Made by a program: the position numbers and the translations under genes
Assembly: GCA_903839085.1 (NCBI GenBank)
Contig: CAIMBE010000079.1
Span: 1-55,783 of the forward strand
Reading direction: 5' to 3'
Length of the DNA stretch: 55,783 bases
Source of the DNA: an uncultured beta proteobacterium
Lineage (GTDB): Bacteria > Pseudomonadota > Gammaproteobacteria > Burkholderiales > Burkholderiaceae_C
The notes under the pieces: model-generated
Database searches by the model: none
What the model was told of the DNA's origin: nothing
Seen by the model: the letters and a program-made list of their open reading frames with translations, nothing else
In this document: piece by piece, positions 40,978 through 50,112 of the stretch
How the letters are laid out: every line of letters starts with the position of its first letter
Numbering within the stretch: position 1 is the stretch's first letter

Positions 40978-43257
40978 TCAGGACTGGCGCCGCGATTTGC
41001 GCCCTTTGTCCTTGCCCTTGCGTGCCGCGGCAACCATCCCTTCCTGCGCCAGCGGCCCCGATTTTTTCCTTGCCGAACGCTTGGCATCGCCAAAGGTTCC
41101 CTCGAGCTCCGCAGGACCGGACTCCACCCGCAGGCCTTCCTTGTCCTTCAGCGCTCGCGTCAGCAGTCCATCGGCCGGATGAACCAGAAGCAGGTCGATT
41201 CTGCGGCCATCGAGATCGACGCGGCTGACCTTGACCTGGACCTTTGAGCCGATGGCATAACGCATTCCTGTGCGCTCGCCGCGCAGTTCCTGGCGTGCTT
41301 CATCGAAGCGATAGTAGTCACCGCCCAACTCGGTGATATGCACCAGGCCCTCGACAAACATGGCCTCCAGCGTCACAAAAACGCCAAAACTCGTGACCGA
41401 ACTCACGACACCTGCGTACTCCTCACCCAGGTGATCGCGCATGTACTTGCACTTGAGCCATGCCTCCACATCCCGGCTGGCTTCGTCGGCGCGTCTCTCA
41501 TTGGCGCTGCAATGCAGCCCGGCAGCCAGCCAGGCCTGCAACTCATGACTCAGCTTCTTCGGCTTTTGCGCGGTCCCGCCTGCTCCTGCGGCAAGACCCT
41601 TCTGGAGTCGGCGCGCCAGTTTTTCCTGCGCTTCACCGGGCGTCGGCAATTCCGGCAACTGGTATTTGGTCTGCGTCAGAATGGCCTTGATGACACGGTG
41701 CACCAGCAAATCTGGATAGCGCCGGATCGGGCTCGTGAAGTGGGTATAGGCGTCGAACGCCAAGCCAAAATGACCGTTGTTGACGGGCGTGTAGAGCGCC
41801 TGCTGCATCGATCGCAGCAGCATGGAATGGATCTGCAGCGCGTCCGGCCGCTCCTTGGTGGCGCTGGCGATGGCCTGAAACTCGCTTGGCCTTGGGTTGT
41901 CGCTGATCGTCAACCCGAGCCCCAATACCTTCAGGTAATTGCGCAATATTTCGATCTTCTCAGCGGTCGGGCCCTCATGGACCCGGAACAGGCCGGCGTG
42001 CTTGCTTTGGCCAATGAACTCGGCGCTGCAGACGTTGGCCGCCAGCATCGCTTCTTCGATCAGTTTGTGCGCATCGTTGCGCGTGCGCGGCACGATCTTC
42101 TCGATGCGCCCGCTCTCATCGCAAACGATCTGGGTCTCCACGGTCTCGAAATCGACCGCGCCGCGGCGCACGCGCGACTGCAGCAGCGCCTGATAGACGT
42201 CGTGCAGATTGATCAGGTCCGCAACCCGCTGCGGATGCTTCAAGGCCTCCAGGCCGCGCGTGTTGGCCAGAATGGCAGCCACCTGGTTGTAGGTAAAGCG
42301 GGCATGGCTCCACATCACGGCCGGATAGAACTGGTAGGCCGACACTTCCCCGTCCGCCGTCACGACCATGTCGCAGACCATGCACAGGCGTTCCACTTCG
42401 GGATTGAGCGAACACAGCCCGTTCGACAATTTCTCCGGCAGCATCGGCAGCACGCGCCTCGGAAAGTAGACGCTGGTCGCGCGGTCATAGGCATCAACGT
42501 CGATTGCCGAGCCGCTTTCCACGTACTGGCTGACGTCGGCAATCGCCACCAGCAGGCGCCATCCCTTCACAGCTGATTTTCCGGTGCCCATCTTGACCGG
42601 CTCGCAGTAGACTGCATCGTCAAAATCGCGGGCGTCCTCGCCATCGATGGTCAGCAGCGGCACATCGGTCAGGTCAACCCGGTGTTTCTTGTCCTGCGGG
42701 CGCACCTTGTCCGGCAAGGCGCGCGCCATCGCAATGCAGGCCTGCGAAAACTCGTGCGGCACTCCATACTTGCGCACGGCGATCTCGATCTCCATGCCAG
42801 GGTCATCAACCTCGCCCAGCACTTCCGTGACGCGCCCCACCGGCTGGCCGTACAGGGACGGGGCTTCCGTCAGTTCCACCACCACGACCTGCCCCGCCTT
42901 GCCCGCGCCGGTGGCCGATTTGGGAATCAGAACATCCTGGCCGTAACGCTTGTCCTCCGGAACCATGATCCAGATACCGCTCTCAAGCAACAGCCGGCCG
43001 ATGATCGATTCATTGGTGCGCTCGACGATTTCAAGCACCCGACCTTCAGGGCGCCCCTTGCGATCGCTGCGCACAACGCGCACGCGCACGCGGTCCTTGT
43101 GCAAGACAGCCCGCATTTCGTTGGGCGGCAAATAAATGTCGGGTTCTCCGTCGTCACGGGAGACGAAGCCATGACCATCGCGGTGGCCCTGTACAGTGCC
43201 TTCTACTTCATCCAGCAGGCCGCTGGTTTGTCTGGTATTTTTGATACAATCACTCAC
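40978..43257 (-). CDS. rnr: Ribonuclease R
   Basis: RNase R is a processive 3'-5' exoribonuclease acting on structured RNA. Cold-shock domains (about 25-170) precede the RNB catalytic domain with LTIDGEDARDFDDAVY (the metal-binding aspartates), RRYPDLLVHRVIKAI and FTSPIRRYPDLL, then an S1 domain (EEYAGVVSSVTSFGVFVTLE) and a basic tail. I place the start at the GTG at 43257 (759 aa, Ser-Asp-Cys-Ile next), with AGGAAA close upstream. The open frame runs to an ATG at 43296 inside the tRNA-Leu gene on the other strand, which is unlikely to be used. Another internal start cannot be excluded. Confidence 0.93.
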   Translation of the reverse strand: MSDCIKNTRQTSGLLDEVEGTVQGHRDGHGFVSRDDGEPDIYLPPNEMRAVLHKDRVRVRVVRSDRKGRPEGRVLEIVERTNESIIGRLLLESGIWIMVPEDKRYGQDVLIPKSATGAGKAGQVVVVELTEAPSLYGQPVGRVTEVLGEVDDPGMEIEIAVRKYGVPHEFSQACIAMARALPDKVRPQDKKHRVDLTDVPLLTIDGEDARDFDDAVYCEPVKMGTGKSAVKGWRLLVAIADVSQYVESGSAIDVDAYDRATSVYFPRRVLPMLPEKLSNGLCSLNPEVERLCMVCDMVVTADGEVSAYQFYPAVMWSHARFTYNQVAAILANTRGLEALKHPQRVADLINLHDVYQALLQSRVRRGAVDFETVETQIVCDESGRIEKIVPRTRNDAHKLIEEAMLAANVCSAEFIGQSKHAGLFRVHEGPTAEKIEILRNYLKVLGLGLTISDNPRPSEFQAIASATKERPDALQIHSMLLRSMQQALYTPVNNGHFGLAFDAYTHFTSPIRRYPDLLVHRVIKAILTQTKYQLPELPTPGEAQEKLARRLQKGLAAGAGGTAQKPKKLSHELQAWLAAGLHCSANERRADEASRDVEAWLKCKYMRDHLGEEYAGVVSSVTSFGVFVTLEAMFVEGLVHITELGGDYYRFDEARQELRGERTGMRYAIGSKVQVKVSRVDLDGRRIDLLLVHPADGLLTRALKDKEGLRVESGPAELEGTFGDAKRSARKKSGPLAQEGMVAAARKGKDKGRKSRRQS
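43245..43250 (+). promoter_or_regulatory. Candidate -10 box for tRNA-Leu
   Basis: TACAAT at 43245-43250 would start transcription about 12 bases before the tRNA. It lies inside the first codons of rnr on the opposite strand. The -35 region is weak (CTGGTT at 16-base spacing). The tRNA has no other upstream gene on its strand, so it needs a promoter here. Confidence 0.45.
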
Positions 43258-43268
43258 TTTCCTGAGAT

Positions 43269-43353
<85 letters not shown>

Positions 43354-43407
43354 ATATAAATTAAATTCAGCCATCGTCCCTATCGATTGCTGGCTATTCT
43401 TGCTTAG

Positions 43408-43434
43408 AAGCCGTTGACTTTCAACGGCTTTTTT
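43408..43434 (+). terminator. Rho-independent terminator after tRNA-Leu
   Basis: A 10-base-pair stem (AAGCCGTTGA with TCAACGGCTT, 43408-43430) has a three-base loop and is followed by TTTT. It lies 54 bases after the tRNA and 29 before the rimO stop on the other strand. The T-tract supports plus-strand termination. Confidence 0.82.
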
Positions 43435-43462
43435 GTTGTCCTGATGCAAACTGCCCACCGGC

Positions 43463-44866
43463 TCAAAACGGTTGCGCGACCAGGTCGTGGCCCTGCGTGC
43501 CGACCACGCGCGCCTTCGTGAACTCGCCAACCCGCAATGTCTTGCTGATCTTCTCGGGAGGCAAGAGCTTGACCACACCGTCAATTTCGGGCGCATCGGC
43601 ATAGCTGCGGCCCAGGCCGCCCTTCTTGCCCATGGCGGGAGCCGAATCCACCAGCACCTGCATGGTGCTGCCTATGCGCCGCGTCAACTTGTCGACCGAG
43701 ACCGCCTCGGCAACTGCCATGAAGCGCGCGCGCCGCTCTTCCCTGATTTCGAGCGGCAGCATGCCCGCAAGCTGATTGGCTGCGGCACCCTGCACCGGGC
43801 TGTAGGCAAAACAGCCGGCGCGGTCGATTCCGGCCTCGCGGATGAAATCGAGCAGGTGCGAGAACTCCCGTTCGGTCTCGCCAGGAAAACCCGCGATGAA
43901 CGTGCTGCGAATGACGATCTCGGGACAGACCTCGCGCCAGCGCTGAATGCGCTCCAGATTCTTCACACCGCTGGCGGGGCGCTTCATGCGGTTCAGCACA
44001 TCAGGGTGGCTGTGCTGGAACGGGACGTCCAGGTAGGGCAAGACTTCTGCGCGGGCCATCAGCGGTATCAAGTCATCGACATGTGGGTATGGATAGACAT
44101 AATGCAAGCGCACCCAGGCGCCGAAGGCCTTGGCCATGTCGCCCAGGGCCTGTACCAACTCCAGCAAGCGGGTCTTGATCGGCTTGCCATCATAAAAACC
44201 CGTCAGGTACTTCAGATCAACGCCGTAGGCCGACGTGTCCTGGCTGATCACCAGCAGTTCCTTGACGCCGCCCTCGAACAGCGCGCGCGCTTCGCGCAAC
44301 ACGTCGCCAATCGGCCGCGACACCAGTTCGCCCCGCATCGATGGAATGATGCAGAAGGTGCAGTGGTGGTTGCAGCCTTCGCTGATCTTGATGTAGGCGT
44401 AGTGCCTGGGCGTGAGCTTCACCCCTGCCAGGCCGAATGAATTGGGCACCAGATCCAGAAAAGGGTCATGCGGCTTGGGCAGACTGAGATGCACCGCGTC
44501 CATCACCTCCTGCGTCGCCTGCGGCCCGGTGACCGCCAGCACGCTCGGGTGCAGCTGGCGCACCAGATTGCCACCGCCCTGCCCTTTTTTTGCGCCCAGG
44601 CAACCGGTGACGATGACCCTGCCATTTTCCGCCAGCGCCTCGCCAATCGTATCGAGACTCTCGCGGATCGCATCGTCAATGAACCCGCAGGTATTGACAA
44701 TGACCAGGTCCGCGCCCTGAAATGTCTTGCAGGTCTGGTAGCCCTCGGCCGTGAGTTGCGTCAGGATCAGTTCGGAGTCGGTCAGCGCCTTGGCGCAACC
44801 AAGGCTGACGAAGCCTACTTTGGGTGCCTTGTTGCTGCCGTCAATTAACTCGCTCATGGGGCGCAT
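43463..44866 (-). CDS. rimO: Ribosomal protein S12 methylthiotransferase
   Basis: RimO is a radical-SAM enzyme that adds a methylthio group to the aspartate of ribosomal protein S12. It has the N-terminal UPF0004 domain ([39 protein letters not shown], with its three cysteines), the radical-SAM cysteines in [20 protein letters not shown], and a C-terminal TRAM domain ([13 protein letters not shown] to the end). The first motif reads GCAKAL where GCPKNL is usual. ATG starts at 44866 and 44857 are both possible; 44866 has GGGGAC close upstream. Confidence 0.95.
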   Translation of the reverse strand: MRPMSELIDGSNKAPKVGFVSLGCAKALTDSELILTQLTAEGYQTCKTFQGADLVIVNTCGFIDDAIRESLDTIGEALAENGRVIVTGCLGAKKGQGGGNLVRQLHPSVLAVTGPQATQEVMDAVHLSLPKPHDPFLDLVPNSFGLAGVKLTPRHYAYIKISEGCNHHCTFCIIPSMRGELVSRPIGDVLREARALFEGGVKELLVISQDTSAYGVDLKYLTGFYDGKPIKTRLLELVQALGDMAKAFGAWVRLHYVYPYPHVDDLIPLMARAEVLPYLDVPFQHSHPDVLNRMKRPASGVKNLERIQRWREVCPEIVIRSTFIAGFPGETEREFSHLLDFIREAGIDRAGCFAYSPVQGAAANQLAGMLPLEIREERRARFMAVAEAVSVDKLTRRIGSTMQVLVDSAPAMGKKGGLGRSYADAPEIDGVVKLLPPEKISKTLRVGEFTKARVVGTQGHDLVAQPF

Positions 44867-44888
44867 TGTCCCCGCATTCGACCTCGCA

Positions 44889-45422
44889 TCAGCGTTTGAT
44901 TCCGAAGGCGCTTAACATTTGTCCGGTCTGCTCCTGCATCCGCTCCTGCATTTGCGTCAGCAGATTCGTGGATTGCTCCAGACTGCCGCCCATCATGCCC
45001 TGCAGAACCGGTGACTGAATGGCCAGAAACTGCGTCCACATTTCGGGCGTGAAGCCCTTGGTCTGCTCGCCGAATTTTGCCTGCACATCCATCAGCGCCT
45101 GCATGTTCTTCTCCAGGTAGCCACCCATGAAACCCTGCATCGCATTGCCATAAAAACGGATCACGCTGGACAACACCGGCGCCGTGAACATCGGCGAGCC
45201 ATTGGATTCCGCTTCAAGAATAATCTGCAGCAAAATGCTGCGCGTCAGGTCTTCGCCGGTCTTGACGTCGCGCACCACAAACGGTTCATTGGCCATCACC
45301 AGACGCTTGACTTCGGCCAGCGTGATGTAGCTCGATGTATCGGTGTCATAGAGCCGTCGATTAGGGTATTTCTTTATGACGCGTTGCTTATCTTCTTTCG
45401 CATCGGTTTGCTTGCTTGGCAT
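44889..45422 (-). CDS. phaR: Polyhydroxyalkanoate synthesis repressor PhaR
   Basis: PhaR represses phasin (phaP) and its own gene, and leaves DNA when it binds nascent PHA granules. The 177 residues have the N-terminal DNA-binding domain ([32 protein letters not shown]) and two PHB-accumulation regulatory repeats ([35 protein letters not shown]), with a Met/Gln-rich tail. I start at the ATG at 45422 because AGGAG is five bases upstream; the frame continues to 45476. A palindrome 41 bases upstream may be its own operator. It implies the organism makes PHA. Confidence 0.95.
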   Translation of the reverse strand: MPSKQTDAKEDKQRVIKKYPNRRLYDTDTSSYITLAEVKRLVMANEPFVVRDVKTGEDLTRSILLQIILEAESNGSPMFTAPVLSSVIRFYGNAMQGFMGGYLEKNMQALMDVQAKFGEQTKGFTPEMWTQFLAIQSPVLQGMMGGSLEQSTNLLTQMQERMQEQTGQMLSAFGIKR

Positions 45423-45462
45423 GTGAACTCCTGTGGCCCGGACAAAGGCCGAAAACGATGTA

Positions 45463-45473
45463 TTGCAGTGCAA
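45463..45473. promoter_or_regulatory. Palindrome, candidate PhaR operator
   Basis: TTGCA-G-TGCAA is a perfect 11-base palindrome starting 41 bases before the phaR ATG. PhaR proteins are known to bind TGC/GCA-rich sites in phaP and phaR promoters, so autoregulation is the simplest reading. The rest of 45423-45731, the 309-base gap to the next plus-strand gene, holds GC-rich sequence, an AT-rich patch near 45590 and the hairpin at 45682-45698. Confidence 0.5.
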
Positions 45474-45681
45474 CACATTCTAGGGAGTAGCCCGCCGCAA
45501 GGCCCCAAGGTTTACCCTGAGACCCGGCTCCGACCGGGCACCGGCCAGGCACCTGCGCAGCGAGTCATTTCAGTCCCGGAAAGCTTAAATATTCTCAACA
45601 GACACGGCGCCCATTTCGGACTATTCTTGGCCTCAACACGCGATCAAACAGAGGACAAAAATCGGTCAAGTGTCTCGACCA

Positions 45682-45698
45682 CCGGTCAATTGGACCGG
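45682..45698. repeat. Inverted repeat before the 81-codon gene
   Basis: CCGGTC and GACCGG are separated by AATTG (45688-45692). The repeat ends 33 bases before the ATG of the first small gene, within its likely leader. It may be an RNA hairpin or an operator. No partner protein can be named. Confidence 0.45.
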
Positions 45699-45731
45699 GT
45701 CGAAATCAGAGCAACAGGAAAGGGGTTCATC

Positions 45732-45977
45732 ATGAGCATAGCAGCAGTAGGCGCGATCGGTGGCATTGGCATCGGATCATTGGGCGGCATGAACCTGGCG
45801 CGGCAACCCAGCCCGATTCAGACCCTGGGTTTGACTCCCTCCCCCAGCACCAAAGTGGACCTCTCGGGCGCAGCCCAATCCTCCCTGGTCAGCGATGGCC
45901 AGCAGTCCCAAAGCATGAGTGAGCTGGCTCAGGCGCTGATCATCGCGCTGATGATGGCGATGATCCAGGGCAACTAG
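45732..45977 (+). CDS. Small Gly/Ser-rich hypothetical protein
   Basis: This 81-residue ORF has an ideal Shine-Dalgarno (AAAGGGG, six bases before the ATG at 45732). I do not recognise a family. It contains no cysteine. The N-terminus is a glycine-rich hydrophobic stretch (IAAVGAIGGIGIGSLGG), the middle is Ser/Pro/Gln-rich and hydrophilic, and the C-terminus is a short helix of hydrophobic residues (ELAQALIIALMMAMIQGN). It has no basic n-region or signal-peptidase site. The composition recalls small substrates of type III/flagellar export, but that is inference. It is followed by a second small gene 68 bases on. Confidence 0.72.
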   Translation: MSIAAVGAIGGIGIGSLGGMNLARQPSPIQTLGLTPSPSTKVDLSGAAQSSLVSDGQQSQSMSELAQALIIALMMAMIQGN

Positions 45978-46045
45978 AAGATCCCCGTTCGAGGCGATTT
46001 CGGCAGATCATGCGTCAGATTCAAGCCGGCCATGAAGAGGGAAAC

Positions 46046-46330
46046 GTGAAAAAGGTTTCCTTCGCTGCGCTGTCGAACAACGACGCGAGCGCGCTGAACA
46101 GGGCCTTGGCCGACCCAGGCGTCCAGACGTTGGCCCGCTCAATGCACTTGAACCTTCAGGATCCGGCGACCCGTAACGGATTGCTCGCCATGGCACAGCA
46201 ACATGTCGACAATTCGCCCGAGATTGATACCAACCAAAAACAGATGCTGCTGCAGGTTCTGGCGCCCGGGCAGAGCACATTCACGCGCAGCGCCATCCGC
46301 ACTTACCGGGAAATCGCGGCCATGAACTAA
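46046..46330 (+). CDS. Small helical hypothetical protein
   Basis: This is a 94-residue protein with a GTG start at 46046, chosen because GAGGG lies four bases upstream. An ATG at 46010 in the same frame would add 12 residues without a good ribosome site. No family is recognised. It has no cysteine, no membrane segment and no signal peptide. It is predicted largely helical (NNDASALNRALADPGVQTLA, NGLLAMAQQHVDN, NQKQMLLQVLAPG). It is probably cotranscribed with the 81-residue gene and precedes the OmpR-type regulator. Confidence 0.65.
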   Translation: MKKVSFAALSNNDASALNRALADPGVQTLARSMHLNLQDPATRNGLLAMAQQHVDNSPEIDTNQKQMLLQVLAPGQSTFTRSAIRTYREIAAMN

Positions 46331-46385
46331 GGCCCCGTCAGGACAACCCACCAGGCACACGACTTCAAAACACTTCAGCCGACCC

Positions 46386-46406
46386 AGGACGGGGCTTACC
46401 CGTCCT
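46386..46406 (+). terminator. Hairpin after the two small genes, possible terminator
   Basis: AGGACGGG and CCCGTCCT form an 8-base-pair stem with a five-base loop, 55 bases after the second small gene. The following sequence (TGTGTGGTT) is only weakly T-rich. The left arm overlaps GACGGGGC (46388-46395), which can instead pair with GCCCCGTC at 46333-46340, so two exclusive structures are possible. Confidence 0.4.
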
Positions 46407-46528
46407 TGTGTGGTTGCGCGCCTAACGTCCAGGCAAGCGGGAGGATCGGTCCTGCCCCGCGCATGCGATAGAATTCCGCCGAGCCAAGAGCCGATATTTG
46501 TTCGACTCAAATTGGATCCCGTATTTCT

Positions 46529-47251
46529 ATGAATGAGATTCAACCCCGGGTCGCGGTTCTCGACGATGACGCTGAACTGTCCAGACTGCTTCGTTTCCTT
46601 CTGGAAAAGGAATATGAGGTCGTCATGCCCGGAAATGGCGCGCAGTTGTGCACTCTCGTTGACGAGGGCAAGGTCGATGTCATCGTGCTCGACATCGGTC
46701 TGCCTGACGAGGACGGCATCGCGATCGCCAAGCGGATTCGCACCACATCGAGCATACCGATCGTTTTCCTTTCCGGCTACGCGTCCGACGAGATGATCGT
46801 CAAGGGCCTCAACATTGGCGGCGACGACTATGTGACCAAGCCCTTTCAGTCAGAGGTTCTGTTGGCCCGGGTCCGAAGCGCCTTGCGCCGGGTCAAGGAA
46901 CACGCGCCGGCGCAACCGGTTCTCAACATTCAATTGGGCGTCGTCACCTTCGAGGTCCGCGATCAGCGGCTGGTCAAGGCCGATGGGCAATTGGTCAAAC
47001 TGACAGAAATGGAAGCGCTGATTCTGTCCACGCTGGCGCAGGCCGACAACCAGACTCTGTCGCGCGAGGAAATGTTCCGGCGCATCTACGGACGCGAGTG
47101 GGACCTGTTGAACCGAGGCCTCGAAGTCCATCTGTCGCATCTGCGCCGCAAACTGGTCGAGGTGAGCGGCGTCGAGAACCCCATCATCGGGCTTCGCGGC
47201 GTTGGCTACCGCCTCAACCTCGAACAGTTGGCCGGACCGCGTGCCGACTGA
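46529..47251 (+). CDS. OmpR-family response regulator (orphan)
   Basis: This 240-residue regulator has an N-terminal receiver with the acidic pocket Asp12-Asp13-Asp14, the phosphorylation site Asp55 in VIVLDIGLPDEDGIAIA, the threonine-to-serine switch in IVFLSGYAS, and the lysine in YVTKPF. A C-terminal winged-helix domain follows (LTEMEALILSTLAQADNQTL, then VEVHLSHLRRKL-like EVHLSHLRRKLVEV and IGLRGVGYRLNLE). No histidine kinase is encoded nearby. A sigma-28-like -10 (GCCGATAT, 46490-46497) precedes it. A terminator-like hairpin follows. Confidence 0.93.
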   Translation: MNEIQPRVAVLDDDAELSRLLRFLLEKEYEVVMPGNGAQLCTLVDEGKVDVIVLDIGLPDEDGIAIAKRIRTTSSIPIVFLSGYASDEMIVKGLNIGGDDYVTKPFQSEVLLARVRSALRRVKEHAPAQPVLNIQLGVVTFEVRDQRLVKADGQLVKLTEMEALILSTLAQADNQTLSREEMFRRIYGREWDLLNRGLEVHLSHLRRKLVEVSGVENPIIGLRGVGYRLNLEQLAGPRAD

Positions 47252-47298
47252 GCCGGCCCCTAGACTTCATTTTTTCAAAAATCTTCTGGCCATGCGAT

Positions 47299-47315
47299 AA
47301 AGAGGGGCCTCTTTT
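47299..47315 (+). terminator. Terminator-like hairpin after the response regulator
   Basis: AAAGAG and CTCTTT form a 6-base-pair stem with loop GGGC, followed by one further T (the arm itself supplies TTTT). It lies 47 bases after the regulator stop and separates it from cheR. Confidence 0.5.
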
Positions 47316-47421
47316 GCGTGGTCTTCTGGCTATCGACGCCACCCCGGTGTGAGTACATTGAGGCCCATGCCAATGGCTTGACGTGCGCAGCGCGGTTTGC
47401 GCGCGTGCGACACGAAGGCGT

Positions 47422-48291
47422 ATGAACACACAACCGACCCTCGCCATGACCGCGCCGATCGAACCCGACTTCGTTCTGACGGACAAGGATTTTTCGAAAA
47501 TCCGCGCCTTGATCCATCAGCGCGCCGGGATCGCGCTGAGCGAGCACAAGAGGGAAATGGTCTACAGCCGCCTGGCACGGCGTCTGCGCAAGCTCAGGCT
47601 GAAGGAATTCTCCGCCTACCTGCGCCTGCTCGAGAGCAACCCCAATGGCGACGAGTGGCAGCTGTTCACCAACGCATTGACGACCAACCTGACCGCCTTC
47701 TTCCGCGAATCGCACCATTTCCCGATCCTGGCAGAGCATGTCAGGCGCTGCGCCCAACCGGTGAGCGTCTGGTGTTCGGCAGCATCGACCGGGGAAGAGC
47801 CCTACTCGATCGCCATGACGCTGATCGAAGCCCTGGGCCAGCGCGCCGCAGGCGGCAGCGTGCTCGCCACCGACATCGATACCCAGGTGCTGGCGGTCGG
47901 CGCCGAGGGCATTTTTTCCACGGAACAGGTTGCCAAACTGGCGCCCGAGCGCCTCAAGCGCTTCTTCCTGAAGGGCGCCGGGCGGCATGAGGGCAAGGTG
48001 CGAATCAGGCCGGAAGTATCGGCGCTGGTGAGATTCGAGCAGCTCAATCTGCTGGACTCCACGTGGTCGCTGCGCGAGCCGTTCGACGCGATCTTCTGCC
48101 GCAACGTGATGATCTATTTTGACAAGCCGACGCAGGCCAGGGTCTTGCAGCGCTTTGCGCCGTTGATGAAGCCGCACGGGCTGCTGTTTGTCGGCCATTC
48201 CGAGAATTTCTCGCTGATCAACCAGACTTTCCGGCTGCGTGGCAAGACGATTTACGAATTGAGCTCCCATGCCCAGAAGGCCGCAGCATGA
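47422..48291 (+). CDS. cheR: Chemotaxis protein methyltransferase CheR
   Basis: CheR methylates glutamates of chemoreceptors with SAM, setting adaptation. The 289 residues have the N-terminal helical domain (FSKIRALIHQRAGIALSEHK, YSRLARRLRKL), then the SAM domain: FTNALTTNLTAFFRESHHF, VWCSAASTGEEPYSIAM, VLATDIDTQVL and DAIFCRNVMIYFDK. The ATG at 47422 has GAAGG just upstream; the frame is open from 47383. It overlaps cheD by four bases. Confidence 0.96.
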   Translation: MNTQPTLAMTAPIEPDFVLTDKDFSKIRALIHQRAGIALSEHKREMVYSRLARRLRKLRLKEFSAYLRLLESNPNGDEWQLFTNALTTNLTAFFRESHHFPILAEHVRRCAQPVSVWCSAASTGEEPYSIAMTLIEALGQRAAGGSVLATDIDTQVLAVGAEGIFSTEQVAKLAPERLKRFFLKGAGRHEGKVRIRPEVSALVRFEQLNLLDSTWSLREPFDAIFCRNVMIYFDKPTQARVLQRFAPLMKPHGLLFVGHSENFSLINQTFRLRGKTIYELSSHAQKAAA

Positions 48292-48947
48292 GTTCGGCAG
48301 TCATTGAGCCGGCCGCCAGCCTGCATTATTTCGACCGCGAGTTTGGCATATCGGCGGTCAAGCTGTTGCCCGGCGAGTACTACGTCACCTCGGGCGACAT
48401 GCTGCTGACGACGGTCCTCGGATCGTGCGTGTCGGCCTGCGTTCGCGACAGCACCGCCGGCATCGGTGGCATGAACCACTTCATGCTGCCTGAGGACCTG
48501 GAGCAGGCACCGCGCGACGCCACCGGGGCGATGCGCTATGGCGCTTATTCGATGGCCATGCTGATCAACGAATTGCTCAAGGCCGGCGCCCGGCGAGAAC
48601 GGCTCGAAGCCAAGGTGTTCGGGGGCGGCGCCGTCATGACCCGAATGACCCAGCTCAACATCGGCGACCGCAACGCCGACTTCGTACTGCGCTATCTGCA
48701 GGATGAGCAGGTGCGGGTGGTGGCGCAGGATCTGCGCGGAAGCCTGCCGCGGCGCATCAACTATTTCCCTTTGAGCGGCAGGGTTGCCGTGCGAAAGCTC
48801 CGCCGCCAGGAAGACACGCTGCTGGTGCGGAGCAACGAGCAGGCGCTGGCGCAGGCGCTGGCACGGCAGTCCGTCGAGAACCGGGTTGCGCTCGTCCGCC
48901 CCGACATGCGGGTCGCCGCTGTCCACAGAAACGCGGTGGCCCTATGA
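48288..48947 (+). CDS. cheD: Chemoreceptor glutamine deamidase CheD
   Basis: CheD deamidates glutamine residues in chemoreceptors to glutamate. The 219 residues have the catalytic cysteine in [14 protein letters not shown] and the histidine in [13 protein letters not shown], with the threonine and [20 protein letters not shown] following. VFGGGAVM and [17 protein letters not shown] complete the fold. It overlaps cheR and cheB by four bases each (ATGA), indicating translational coupling. Confidence 0.95.
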   Translation: MSSAVIEPAASLHYFDREFGISAVKLLPGEYYVTSGDMLLTTVLGSCVSACVRDSTAGIGGMNHFMLPEDLEQAPRDATGAMRYGAYSMAMLINELLKAGARRERLEAKVFGGGAVMTRMTQLNIGDRNADFVLRYLQDEQVRVVAQDLRGSLPRRINYFPLSGRVAVRKLRRQEDTLLVRSNEQALAQALARQSVENRVALVRPDMRVAAVHRNAVAL

Positions 48948-50029
48948 GCAGCAAGAAGATCACGGTGCTGTGCGTCGATGACTCGGCGCTGATTCGCGGC
49001 CTGATGACCGAGATCATCAACAGCCAGCCCGACATGACGGTGGTGGCGACCGCCTCGGACCCCCTGATCGCGCGCGATCTGGTCAAGCAGCACAACCCCG
49101 ATGTGATGACGCTGGACGTCGAAATGCCGCGCATGGATGGCCTGGAGTTTCTTGAAAAACTGATGCGCCTGCGCCCGATGCCGGTCGTCATGGTGTCCTC
49201 GCTGACCGAGCGCGGATCGGAAGCGGCGCTGCGCGCCCTCGAACTCGGCGCGATCGACTTTGTCACCAAACCGCGACTTGGCATCCGCGACGGCCTGCTG
49301 GCCTACACCGACCTGATCGCGGGCAAGATCCGGATTGCCGCGGCCGCCCGCATGCTGCCCGCAAAGCGCGTGGCACGCCCGGGCAAAGCACCCGCGCAGG
49401 ACGACGTGCCCTTGCTGCACAACACCCGCCTGAGCACCGAAAAGCTCATCATCATCGGCGCGTCGACCGGGGGCACCGAGGCCATCCGCGAGATGCTGCA
49501 GCGGCTGCCACCGGACAGCCCCGGCATCATGATCGCCCAGCACATGCCGGCCGGCTTCACGCGCTCCTTTGCCCAGCGCCTGAGCGGCTTGTGCCACATC
49601 GTCGTCACGGAGGCCGTGCATGGCGAAAGAATCCTGCCGGGTCACGCCTACATCGCGCCCGGTGAATTTCACCTCTCGCTGCGGCGCAGCGGCGCCAATT
49701 ATGTGGCCCATGTGGACCAGGAGCCGCCACTCAACCGGCACCGCCCCTCGATCGACATCCTGTTTGATTCGGTGGCGCAGCACGCCGGCAAGAACGCGAT
49801 CGGCGTCCTGCTGACCGGCATGGGGCGTGATGGCGCCGACGGCCTGCTGCGCATGCGCCAGGCCGGCGCCCATACACTGGTGCAGGACGAGGCCAGTTGC
49901 GTCGTGTTTGGCATGCCGCGCGAAGCGATCGCCGTTGGCGCCGCGATCGAGGTCGTCCCGCTGCTGGAAATGAGCCAGCGCGTGATGGCGCACCTGATGT
50001 CGATGGGCGAACGGGGTAATCGTGTATAA
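48944..50029 (+). CDS. cheB: Protein-glutamate methylesterase CheB
   Basis: CheB removes receptor methyl groups when phosphorylated by CheA. The receiver domain has Asp12, Asp13 and the phosphorylated Asp58 ([18 protein letters not shown]). After a linker, the esterase domain has the nucleophile Ser174 in [17 protein letters not shown], the histidine in [16 protein letters not shown], and the aspartate in [14 protein letters not shown]. The 361-residue length is standard. No cheA is seen in this window. Confidence 0.97.
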   Translation: MSSKKITVLCVDDSALIRGLMTEIINSQPDMTVVATASDPLIARDLVKQHNPDVMTLDVEMPRMDGLEFLEKLMRLRPMPVVMVSSLTERGSEAALRALELGAIDFVTKPRLGIRDGLLAYTDLIAGKIRIAAAARMLPAKRVARPGKAPAQDDVPLLHNTRLSTEKLIIIGASTGGTEAIREMLQRLPPDSPGIMIAQHMPAGFTRSFAQRLSGLCHIVVTEAVHGERILPGHAYIAPGEFHLSLRRSGANYVAHVDQEPPLNRHRPSIDILFDSVAQHAGKNAIGVLLTGMGRDGADGLLRMRQAGAHTLVQDEASCVVFGMPREAIAVGAAIEVVPLLEMSQRVMAHLMSMGERGNRV

Positions 50030-50112
50030 AACAGAATGCGCGGCGGTCTTTGGCGGGTTCGGTCACCCGATACGCCGATGGCCGTACTGATAACCATCTT
50101 TTTGGAGTGAAC

